From Cryptosporangium arvum DSM 44712 (GTDB lineage: Bacteria > Actinomycetota > Actinomycetes > Mycobacteriales > Cryptosporangiaceae): a DNA stretch of 64,000 bases. The position numbers were made by a program, and so were the translations under genes. A model generated the notes under the pieces. That model was given only the letters and a program-made list of their open reading frames with translations. It had not been told where the DNA came from and did no database searches. Positions 1 to 6,795 of this stretch are shown here, in pieces; positions within the stretch are counted from its first letter, which is position 1; the number at the start of each line of letters is the position of its first letter. The stretch lies in the NCBI RefSeq assembly GCF_000585375.1, contig NZ_KK073874.1, positions 6,044,894-6,108,893 on the forward strand, read 5' to 3'.

Positions 1-72
1 GCGTCGCCATGGGGGTCATTGTGCTCCCCGCCACCGACAGTTCCCGCCCGGCGTCGGACCGCGTGGGCCGGG

Positions 73-660
73 TCACGCCGCGGCGACCACCGAGGGCGCC
101 GGGGCGGGCGACGGCGCGCGCCAGAGCGTCCACGAAAGCCCGAGAATCCCGGCCGAGCCGAGCAGGAAGCCGACCGAGACCACGAGGTCGGGGACCGCGC
201 CGCGCAGCGCAGCGAGCACGAACCCGACCGCGTACAGCGCCACCGCCCAGCGGGGGAAGGACCGCCAGGACACGATCGCGAACAGCACCACACCCAGCGC
301 GAACACCGCGGCGATCACCAGGAAGCCCGCCCGGGGCCGGCCCTCCAGGAGCGCCTCGACCTCGGTCGTCGAGAGGTCGCTGAACAGGAAGTGGCTCGCG
401 AACTCGCCGACCAGCAGGCCCGCCACACCGGCCAGGTTGAGCGCGTAGGCGACCAGGCCGAGCGTGCCCGCGGTGTGCCGCTGCCAGAGGTAGAGGCCGG
501 TGAGGGCGAAGAGCGCGAGCACCGCAGGCACCGGCGCGATGCTCTCGGTGACGGCGTTCTCCGGTACGAGGTCCTCCCGGCGGAGGTCGTTGAACAGCAG
601 CAGGACGCCGGTGAGCAGGCCGGCGGCACCGGCAAGGCGGTAGCGGGCGGAGTCGGTCAT
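73..660 (-). CDS. Small polytopic membrane protein, family not recognised
   Basis: The 195-residue product is strongly hydrophobic, with about six predicted membrane segments separated by short loops. The longest polar stretch is the loop around residues 85-108 (FLFSDLSTTEVEALLEGRPR). The start ATG has a good ribosome-binding site (aaggag) about 7 bases upstream. Nothing catalytic is visible and I do not recognise the family with confidence; DUF4386-like or another small integral membrane family is possible. It is divergent from the histidine kinase gene at 827 across a 166-base gap that must hold both promoters. The first 72 bases of the window, downstream of its stop, hold nothing I can assign. 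Membrane location is inferred from hydropathy alone. Confidence 0.75.
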   Translation of the reverse strand: MTDSARYRLAGAAGLLTGVLLLFNDLRREDLVPENAVTESIAPVPAVLALFALTGLYLWQRHTAGTLGLVAYALNLAGVAGLLVGEFASHFLFSDLSTTEVEALLEGRPRAGFLVIAAVFALGVVLFAIVSWRSFPRWAVALYAVGFVLAALRGAVPDLVVSVGFLLGSAGILGLSWTLWRAPSPAPAPSVVAAA

Positions 661-826
661 CGGGAGGCTCCTTGTTCTCGAGGGGCCTCGACGGTAAAGA
701 CGCGGCGACGTCCGGCGGCAGTGTCACCGGACGCATCCCGGCGCCGTCCGGCACGGGCACCCGTGACTAACGACCTATGCCGTTCGACGGATTCTCCGCA
801 GGTCCCGGGCCGTTTAACGTGAAGGC

Positions 827-2206
827 ATGCGGCTGGCTCGGGTGGCATCCACGTTGTACGGCACCGTGCTGGCCGGCGGGCTGTACTTCGGGGTCGCCGG
901 GTTGGCGCCGGTCGTCGCGTGGCGGGCCGCGGTGTTCGTCGCCGGGCTACTGGCGTTGGTCGCGCTCGAACGCGCCGGCCGGGCCACGCTGCTCGGCCGG
1001 GCGGCGTTGATCGTCGTCGTGGTCGCGGCCGACACGTCCGGGCTCGCGCGGGTCCTGTTCCTGCTGGTGCCGTTCGCCGTCTACCTGACCCGGGGCCGGC
1101 GGGCCGGTCACCTGGCCGCCGCGGGCTGCGGGGTGGCGCTCGTCGGGTGGTGGACGGTGGCCGACCCGGGCTGGCCGTCCGACCGGGAAGCGCTCGGTGA
1201 CCTGGTGATGTTCACGGTCGGGCTGGTGCTGGCGGTGGCCATGGCCGCGGCCACGGTGGCGGCGGACGCCGACCGCGCCCGCGCCGAGCGGCTGGTGGAC
1301 GAGCTGGCCGCGTCCCAGCAACGGGTGGCCGCGCTCGCCGCGGCCGACGAACGCAACCGGGTCGCGCGTGACCTGCACGACAGCCTGGGTCACCACCTCA
1401 CCGCGGTGACGATCCAGCTGGAAAAGGCCACCGCTTACCGGGCCCGGGATCCCGACGTCGCCGACCAGGCGGTCGTCGACGCGCGCGCCTCGGCACGAGA
1501 GGCTTTGGCCGACGTCCGGCGCTCGGTCTCCGCCCTGCGCGCACCGCCGCCCGGGCCCGTGCGGACCGAGCGACAGGGCTTGGAGCCGCTGATCGACCCG
1601 GTCGGGGCCGGCGCGGCGGGATCGCTGGTGCTGCGTCTGGACGAGCTGGTGGCGCGGCTGGGGTCGACGGGGGTAGCGGTCACCTGCGGTGTTGTCGGCG
1701 ACGAGCGATGTTCGGCCCCGGTCGAGGACGTGCTGTTCCGCGTCGCGCAGGAGGGCCTCACGAACGCGCTGCGGCACTCGGGTGCGGGTTCGGTCTCGGT
1801 GGCCGTCCATTTCGCTGCTGACGCCACGACGCTGACCGTTCGCGACGACGGCTCCGGTCTCCGCTCTCCGATTCCGGCGGCTGTCGCTCACTCGAGCGGC
1901 GCTGATCGGACGGCGGTCGGCGCTGATCGGGCGGCGGTCGGCGCCGATCGGGCGGTGGGCGACGCTGATCGGGCGGTGGGCGGCGCGGAGGCATCGCTCA
2001 GCACGCGGTTCACGCGCCCGGGGGCGGAGGCGAGCGCGGCGGCGGCGAGCGGGTCGGGGCACGGCTCGGGGTTCGGGCTCGTCGGGTTGCGTGAGCGCGT
2101 GAGCGCGGTCGGTGGGGTGCTGGAGCTTGTCGGCGAGCCCGGAGCGGGAACCACGCTCGTCGCGCGCATTCCGGCGCAGACCGCGTTGCGAGCGGAGCCG
2201 GGGTGA
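827..2206 (+). CDS. NarL/DesK-type sensor histidine kinase with a repeat insertion in the ATP-binding domain
   Basis: Sensor kinase of 459 residues. The N-terminal 140 residues form several membrane helices. A short coiled coil leads to a HisKA_3 dimerisation domain with the phospho-acceptor motif RDLHDSLGHHLTAV (His about 184). A C-terminal HATPase domain follows, with N-box QEGLTNALRHS, G1-box DDGSGL and a GFGLVGLRERV box. Between the last two, residues about 347-415 are a low-complexity stretch built on a tandem 7-residue repeat (GADRAAV and variants). The ATP lid is therefore about 60 residues longer than usual; whether the kinase still works cannot be told from sequence. Its stop overlaps the start of the response regulator gene at 2203 (GTGA), so the two are translationally coupled partners. 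The signal sensed is unknown. Confidence 0.9.
   Translation: MRLARVASTLYGTVLAGGLYFGVAGLAPVVAWRAAVFVAGLLALVALERAGRATLLGRAALIVVVVAADTSGLARVLFLLVPFAVYLTRGRRAGHLAAAGCGVALVGWWTVADPGWPSDREALGDLVMFTVGLVLAVAMAAATVAADADRARAERLVDELAASQQRVAALAAADERNRVARDLHDSLGHHLTAVTIQLEKATAYRARDPDVADQAVVDARASAREALADVRRSVSALRAPPPGPVRTERQGLEPLIDPVGAGAAGSLVLRLDELVARLGSTGVAVTCGVVGDERCSAPVEDVLFRVAQEGLTNALRHSGAGSVSVAVHFAADATTLTVRDDGSGLRSPIPAAVAHSSGADRTAVGADRAAVGADRAVGDADRAVGGAEASLSTRFTRPGAEASAAAASGSGHGSGFGLVGLRERVSAVGGVLELVGEPGAGTTLVARIPAQTALRAEPG
1899..1988 (+). repeat. Tandem 21-base repeat inside the kinase gene
   Basis: About four imperfect copies of a 21-base unit (core gctgatcgggcgg followed by cggtcggc) lie in frame. 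They encode GADRTAV, GADRAAV, GADRAVG and DADRAVG. The repeat is in a region normally occupied by the short ATP lid. Unit length is a multiple of three, so copy-number change would not break the frame. Confidence 0.85.
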
Positions 2207-2976
2207 CCGAGACGAGGAGTGCCATCGATTCGTTCGGCGCGACGAGCGCTTCCGGCGCGGCGGATGACGCCACGAGCGCGGCCGGTGCCGTGACCGTCGC
2301 TGGGGCCTCGAACGCCGTCGGTGCCGCGGGAACGGGCGGCGGGACCAGCGTGCTCGTGGTTGATGATCAACGGCTGGTTCGGGAGGGGGTGGCGTCACTG
2401 CTGGCGCTGGAGGACGGCATCACGGTCGTGGGCACGGCCGCGGATGGGCGGGAGGCCGTGGCGCTGGCCGTGCGGCTCCGGCCGGACGTGGTTCTCATGG
2501 ACGTACGCATGCCGGCCTCCGACGGGGTCGAGGCCACCGCCGCGGTGCGGCGCCAGGCGCCCGGCTGTCGGGTCGTCATGCTCACGACCTTCGACGACGA
2601 GGAGTACGTGGTGCGGGCGCTGCGTGCCGGTGCCAACGGGTACCTGCTCAAGGATCTTCCGGCCGCGGAGCTGGCTCGCGCGGTGAGGATGGCGCACGCC
2701 GGCGTCGACCAGTTCGATCCGGCGGTCACCGCACGATTGCTGGCCGCCGCCGACCGGAGCGGCCCGCTGCCGTCCCCCGCGCCGGGTGGGCTCACCGCCC
2801 GGGAGGTGGACGTCCTGCGCTGCCTCGCCCGCGGTGCGACGAACCGCGAGATCGCGGCCGCTCTGGTCGTGAGCGAAGGGACCGTGAAGAACCACGTCTC
2901 CAACATCCTGAGCCGCCTCGGCCTCCGCGACCGCACCCAGGCCGCCCTCTACGCCCGCGACCGTGGGCTCGCCTGA
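2203..2976 (+). CDS. NarL/FixJ-family response regulator
   Basis: Response regulator of 257 residues, partner of the upstream kinase by GTGA overlap. The receiver domain begins near residue 49 (SVLVVDDQRLVREGV), with phospho-acceptor Asp in VVLMDVRMP and the conserved Lys in GYLLKDLP. The C-terminal LuxR-type HTH is LTAREVDVLRCLARGATNREIAAALVVSEGTVKNHV. Residues 2-47 are an Ala/Gly/Ser/Thr-rich extension absent from typical NarL proteins. A start nearer the receiver would need an internal codon without an evident ribosome-binding site, so I keep the overlapping GTG. It probably activates genes near the pair, but no target site was identified. Confidence 0.92.
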   Translation: MTETRSAIDSFGATSASGAADDATSAAGAVTVAGASNAVGAAGTGGGTSVLVVDDQRLVREGVASLLALEDGITVVGTAADGREAVALAVRLRPDVVLMDVRMPASDGVEATAAVRRQAPGCRVVMLTTFDDEEYVVRALRAGANGYLLKDLPAAELARAVRMAHAGVDQFDPAVTARLLAAADRSGPLPSPAPGGLTAREVDVLRCLARGATNREIAAALVVSEGTVKNHVSNILSRLGLRDRTQAALYARDRGLA

Positions 2977-3454
2977 CCTCCTGTCCGCAGTCGGTCGGCT
3001 CCGCGCTGCGGTAAGGGGGTGGGCTGGGCGCAGGGAAGAGGGCGCGCCCGGTGCAGCGGTGGGTGCGAGCGACTCGGCCGGCGGCCAGCGGGGCCACGGG
3101 CGGCGGTGACCAGCGGGGCCACGGACGGCAGAGACCAACAAGGGCCACAGACGGCAGAGACCAACAAGGGCCACAGACAGCGGAGACCAGCGGCGGCGAC
3201 CGACACGAGGGCAATCAGCGGCGACACCCAGTGGCGGCACCCACTGGGCGCAACCCGCGGCGCCGACCCGTGCTCGATGATCAGACAGGTGGGATCGTGG
3301 CGAGGGCCACGGCCCTCTGCGTGCACCGCGGCCCGAATTCTGCGAGTCGAGACAAGACCCCGCTGCGGTCAGGTAGCCCGGCCTTCTTCGCGCCGGCCCA
3401 TACCAGGCGGCACGGCCACGAATACCCCTCTCAGCACGCTTCCCATATCCCGGC
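2977..3454. repeat. Non-coding region with 26-base tandem repeats
   Basis: This 478-base gap between convergent genes has no convincing coding frame. From about 3079 to 3205 it carries three to four copies of a 26-base unit (first bases gagaccaacaagggccacag). The spacing is exactly 26 between the gagacc anchors at 3131, 3157 and 3183, with a more diverged copy before them. All frames through the repeat give Arg/Gly/Thr-rich translations without family resemblance. No clear terminator hairpin was seen. Confidence 0.7.
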
Positions 3455-4561
3455 CTACAGCAAAGTCAGCGTCCGCGGGGTCACGTTCAGGCGGTCGGGG
3501 CCCTCTGCGGTGCACACGACGATGTCCTCGATCCTCGCCCCGTACCGCCCGGCCAGATAGAACCCGGGCTCGACGCTGAAGGCCATCCCCTCCTCCAGCA
3601 CCGTTTCGTTCCCGCCGATGATCCACGGCTCCTCGTGTTCCTCCAGGCCGATCCCGTGGCCGGTGCGGTGGATGAACGCGTCGCCGTAGCCGGCGGCGGT
3701 CAGCACGTCGCGGCAGGCGGCGTCGACCTCGGCGGCCGTGACGCCCGGGCGGACCGCGGCGACGCCGGCCTCCTGGGCCTCCTGCAGGACCGCGTAGGCG
3801 GTCGCGAAACCCTCGGGCGGGGCGCCCAGGACGTACGTGCGGGTGGAGTCGGAGCAGTAGCCGTCGACGGTGATGCCGCCGATGTCGACGACGACCGGGT
3901 CGCCGTCCTCGATCACGCGGTCGGACACCGCGTGGTGGGGGCTGGCGCCGTTCGGCCCGGAGCCGACGATCACGAACGACACGGTGGCGTGGCCTTCGCT
4001 CAGGATCGCGTCGGCGATGTCGCGGCCCACCGCGGCCTCGGTGCGCCCGGCGAGGAGCCACTCGCCCATCCGCTCGTGCACGCGGTCGATGGCCTGGCCG
4101 GCGCGGCGCAGGGCCTCGATCTCGGCCGGTGACTTCCGCACCCGCAGGGGCCGCAGCACGCCGCCGGCCAGCAGCTGCTCGGCGCCGGGGAACGCGGCCC
4201 GGAAGGCGAGGACCTGTTCGGCCCACATCCGGTCGGCGAGGCCCAGCCGCCGCGGCCCCCCGAGCAGGTCCCGGATCACCGCGTACGCGTCGGCGCCCTC
4301 GGCGAACGCGCGGATCTCCAGGTCGATGCCGCCGGCCGGGGAGGCCTTCGCGGCCGCCTCCTCGAGTGCGGGTACGACGAGCACCGGGTCGCCGTCGGCC
4401 GGGAGCACGAGGCAGGTCAGCCGCTCCAGCGCGTGCGCGTCGTAGCCGGTCAGGTACCGCAGATCGGCGCCGGGCGTCAGCAGGAGCGCGTCCAGACCGG
4501 CCGCGGCCGTGGCCCGCTGGGCCACGCGGAGCCGGTCGGACGGATAGAGGGCGTCAGACAT
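3455..4561 (-). CDS. M24 family metallopeptidase (Xaa-Pro dipeptidase/aminopeptidase-like)
   Basis: Cytoplasmic metallopeptidase of 368 residues with the creatinase-prolidase two-domain layout. The N-terminal domain covers about 1-135 (ADLRYLTGYDAHALERLTCL) and the C-terminal pita-bread catalytic domain about 140-368. Expected metal ligands are visible: Asp in PVVVDIGGITVDGYCSDSTR, His in HRTGHGIGLEEHEEP, Glu in MAFSVEPGFYLAGRYGARIED and the final Glu of that motif. The family cleaves N-terminal residues before proline or Xaa-Pro dipeptides; exact substrate cannot be assigned. I chose the ATG at MSDALYPSDRL because it gives the family's normal length; the open frame continues upstream but runs into unrelated sequence. 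Confidence 0.93.
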   Translation of the reverse strand: MSDALYPSDRLRVAQRATAAAGLDALLLTPGADLRYLTGYDAHALERLTCLVLPADGDPVLVVPALEEAAAKASPAGGIDLEIRAFAEGADAYAVIRDLLGGPRRLGLADRMWAEQVLAFRAAFPGAEQLLAGGVLRPLRVRKSPAEIEALRRAGQAIDRVHERMGEWLLAGRTEAAVGRDIADAILSEGHATVSFVIVGSGPNGASPHHAVSDRVIEDGDPVVVDIGGITVDGYCSDSTRTYVLGAPPEGFATAYAVLQEAQEAGVAAVRPGVTAAEVDAACRDVLTAAGYGDAFIHRTGHGIGLEEHEEPWIIGGNETVLEEGMAFSVEPGFYLAGRYGARIEDIVVCTAEGPDRLNVTPRTLTLL

Positions 4562-4601
4562 GCCGTTCACAGTACGACGGGGCCCCGACGAGAACGCGCC
4601 G

Positions 4602-4922
4602 TCAGGACGAAGCGGGCAACTTGTACCGCGCGCGTGCCCCTTCGGGCACCAGGTCGAGGTAGTCGGTGTGCCGCGCGATCCAGCCGGCGATGTACGGGCA
4701 GCGGGGTAAAACCTCGAGGCCGCGGGCGCGGGCGTCGTCGAGCACGAACCGGGCCAGCTGGGAGGCGATGCCACGGCCCTCGAACTCCGGTGGCACCCCG
4801 GTGTGGGTGAACATGATGGTGTCGCCGTCGAGCTGGTACTCGACGACGCCGGCCTGAGCGCCGTCCACGTCCGCTTCGTACCGGCTCGCGTCGGGGACGT
4901 TGGTGATCTTCACGTTGTCCAT
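4602..4922 (-). CDS. Small GNAT-like N-acetyltransferase (YidJ/NATD1 type)
   Basis: A protein of about 106 residues matching the short N-acetyltransferase family that has only the acetyl-CoA-binding core. The diagnostic part is FTHTGVPPEFEGRGIASQLARFVLDDAR, with the Q/RxxGxG/A-type pyrophosphate loop (EGRGIA), followed by LPRCPYIAGWIARHTDY. The substrate is not known for this family. Start: MDNVKITN was chosen; an ATG three codons upstream (4931) is also possible. It is divergent from the exonuclease gene, whose GTG start lies about 50 bases away, so promoters overlap. Confidence 0.85.
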   Translation of the reverse strand: MDNVKITNVPDASRYEADVDGAQAGVVEYQLDGDTIMFTHTGVPPEFEGRGIASQLARFVLDDARARGLEVLPRCPYIAGWIARHTDYLDLVPEGARARYKLPASS

Positions 4923-4975
4923 GAGTCCCATTGTCCCTGCGCGACCGGTGTGGCGAAGTCTGGCAGGCTGGACCC

Positions 4976-5896
4976 GTGACCACGACACCCGGCGCACTGA
5001 TGCTCCTCGACGCGGCCAGTCTGTACTTCCGTGCGTTCTACGGCGTGCCGACGTCGATCACGGCGCCGGACGGTACCCCGATCAACGCCGTGCGCGGCTT
5101 CCTCGACATGACGTCGACGCTCGTCACCCGGTTCCGGCCGAACCGGCTGGTCGCCTGCCTGGACGAGGACTGGCGGCCGTCCTGGCGGGTCGCGCTGGTG
5201 CCCTCGTACAAGGCCCACCGGGTGGCCGGCGAGCCCGACGAGGAGGAGATCCCCGACGAGCTGAGCCCGCAGGTCCCGGTGCTGCTCGAGGTCCTCGCCG
5301 CGTTCGGCATCGCGACCGTGGGTGCGGCCGACTACGAGGCCGACGACGTGATCGGGACGCTGGCCACCCGCGGCCCCGGTCCGGTCGACGTCGTGACCGG
5401 TGACCGCGACCTCATTCAGCTGATCGACGACGCGAACGGCGTCCGGGTGCTCTACACCGGCCGGGGCGTGGCGAAGCTGGAGGAGATGGACGCGGCGGCG
5501 GTCCGGGCGAAGTACGGCGTCGAGCCCAGCCAGTACGCCGATTTCGCGACCCTGCGTGGCGACCCGAGCGACGGTCTGCCGGGCGTGGCCGGGATCGGCG
5601 AGAAGACCGCGGCCGGGCTGCTCGGACGGTTCGGCGATCTGACCGGGCTGCTCGCGGCGGTCGACGCGCGCAACACGGCGCTCCCGGCGTCGTCGTGGAA
5701 GCGGTTGGACGCGGCCCGGGAGTACCTGGCGGTCGCACCGGACGTCGTGCGGGTGGCGCGGGACATCGCGATCCCGCCGGTCACCGACGCGCTCCCGAGC
5801 ACCCCGGTCGACCCGGAGCGGGTCGAGGCCCTGGCGGAGCGGTGGGGGCTCGAGAGCGCGGTCGGCCGTCTCACGAAGGCGCTGTCGGGAACGTGA
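4976..5896 (+). CDS. 5'-3' exonuclease (FEN/ExoIX-type, PIN and H3TH domains)
   Basis: A 306-residue stand-alone homologue of the 5'-nuclease domain of DNA polymerase I. The N-terminal PIN-like nuclease shows LMLLDAASLYFRAFYGVP, the acidic cluster in YEADDVIGTLA and DVVTGDRDLIQLIDD. The DNA-binding helix-three-turn-helix is DPSDGLPGVAGIGEKTAAGLL. It removes flaps or RNA primers in DNA repair and replication. The GTG start in VTTTPGALMLLDAASLYF gives the normal N-terminus; an upstream ATG (4931) would add 15 unrelated residues. The last 26 bases overlap the end of the convergent kinase gene. In many actinomycetes this gene sits beside the helicase found next here. Confidence 0.92.
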   Translation: MTTTPGALMLLDAASLYFRAFYGVPTSITAPDGTPINAVRGFLDMTSTLVTRFRPNRLVACLDEDWRPSWRVALVPSYKAHRVAGEPDEEEIPDELSPQVPVLLEVLAAFGIATVGAADYEADDVIGTLATRGPGPVDVVTGDRDLIQLIDDANGVRVLYTGRGVAKLEEMDAAAVRAKYGVEPSQYADFATLRGDPSDGLPGVAGIGEKTAAGLLGRFGDLTGLLAAVDARNTALPASSWKRLDAAREYLAVAPDVVRVARDIAIPPVTDALPSTPVDPERVEALAERWGLESAVGRLTKALSGT

Positions 5897-6710
5897 TGCG
5901 GAAGGTCGTCCCGCGGCCCGGCGCCGATCGGATGTCGATGTCTCCCTGGTGAGCGCGGGCGATCGCGCTGACCGTGCCCAGCCCCAGGTGGGCGTCGTCG
6001 GAGGGGGCGGCGCCCGCGGTGAGCACCAGCGGGCGCAGCAGGCCCGGCTGACGCTCGGGCGGGATGCCGACGCCGGTGTCCTGCACCTCGATCGCCGGGC
6101 GTGGCTCGGCCAGCGCCCGCAGGCTCAGCTGCCCGCCGCGGTCGGTGAAGCGCAGCGCGTTGCCCGCGAGGTGCCCGATCGCACGTTCCAGCAGCACCGG
6201 ATCGCCGACCGTCCACACCGGATCTGTGGCCTCCACGGTCATCGAGATCCCGCTGCCGTCGGCGGCCGGCGCCATCGCCGAGCCGACCCGGTCGACGACC
6301 GCCGCCAGGTCGACCGGGACGTGGTCACGCGCCGCCTCGGCGTGCCGGGCCCGCGCGAGCAGCAGCAGCGTGTCGATCACGCGCAGCATCCGGTCGGAGT
6401 TCGCCTGCACCGCGCCGACGAGCCGCCGGGCGGTCGCCGGGTCGAGCCCGCCGCCGCTGTCGTCGGCGAGCAGCTCGAGCAGGGTGCGGATCGCGGTCAG
6501 CGGCGTCCGCAGGTGGTGGCCGACCAGGTCGACGAAGTCGTCGATGAAGTCGTGGTGGTCCCCCGGAGCGTCGAACGCGGCCGAGAACGCCGCGTGGTCC
6601 GCGGCGACGTCGACACCGTCGGCCGACTCCCGGGCACCGGGTACCCCACCCAGTTCGTCGGCAAGGAAAGCGCGGTCATGTCCGTTCTGCCCACTGCCGT
6701 CGTGCCGCAC
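5871..6710 (-). CDS. Soluble sensor histidine kinase without a recognisable input domain
   Basis: About 279 residues with no membrane segment. A poorly conserved 75-residue N-terminus is followed by a HisKA domain with variant H-box VGHHLRTPLTAIRTLLELL (the usual Glu after His is replaced by His). The HATPase domain has N-box AIGHLAGNALRFTDRGG, G1-box QDTGVGIPPE and G2-box LGLGTVSAIARAHQGDI. No response regulator adjoins it, so it is an orphan kinase. GTG at 6710 was chosen for its ggggg ribosome-binding site; a GTG at 6734 is also open but lies at the edge of an inverted repeat. It follows the helicase gene on the same strand. Confidence 0.85.
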   Translation of the reverse strand: MRHDGSGQNGHDRAFLADELGGVPGARESADGVDVAADHAAFSAAFDAPGDHHDFIDDFVDLVGHHLRTPLTAIRTLLELLADDSGGGLDPATARRLVGAVQANSDRMLRVIDTLLLLARARHAEAARDHVPVDLAAVVDRVGSAMAPAADGSGISMTVEATDPVWTVGDPVLLERAIGHLAGNALRFTDRGGQLSLRALAEPRPAIEVQDTGVGIPPERQPGLLRPLVLTAGAAPSDDAHLGLGTVSAIARAHQGDIDIRSAPGRGTTFRITFPTAPS

Positions 6711-6733
6711 CGAACCCCCAGTCAGTAGGAACA

Positions 6734-6791
6734 CCGATCGCCCGGAACGCCGGAATCAAAACACAAGAAACGGCATTAACCGGGCGATCGG
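6734..6791. repeat. Perfect 12-base inverted repeat between helicase and kinase genes
   Basis: Arms ccgatcgcccgg (6734-6745) and ccgggcgatcgg (6780-6791) are perfectly complementary and enclose 34 AT-richer bases. The element fills the gap between the helicase stop and the kinase start on the minus strand. It has no T-run, so it could be an attenuator, mRNA-stabilising stem or protein-binding site rather than a classical terminator. Confidence 0.6.
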
Positions 6792-6795
6792 CGCG

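Noticed and set aside
947-2398. 483-residue minus-strand frame opposite the histidine kinase
   Set aside because: Antisense to clear kinase motifs; composition is Arg/Pro-rich with no recognisable domain.
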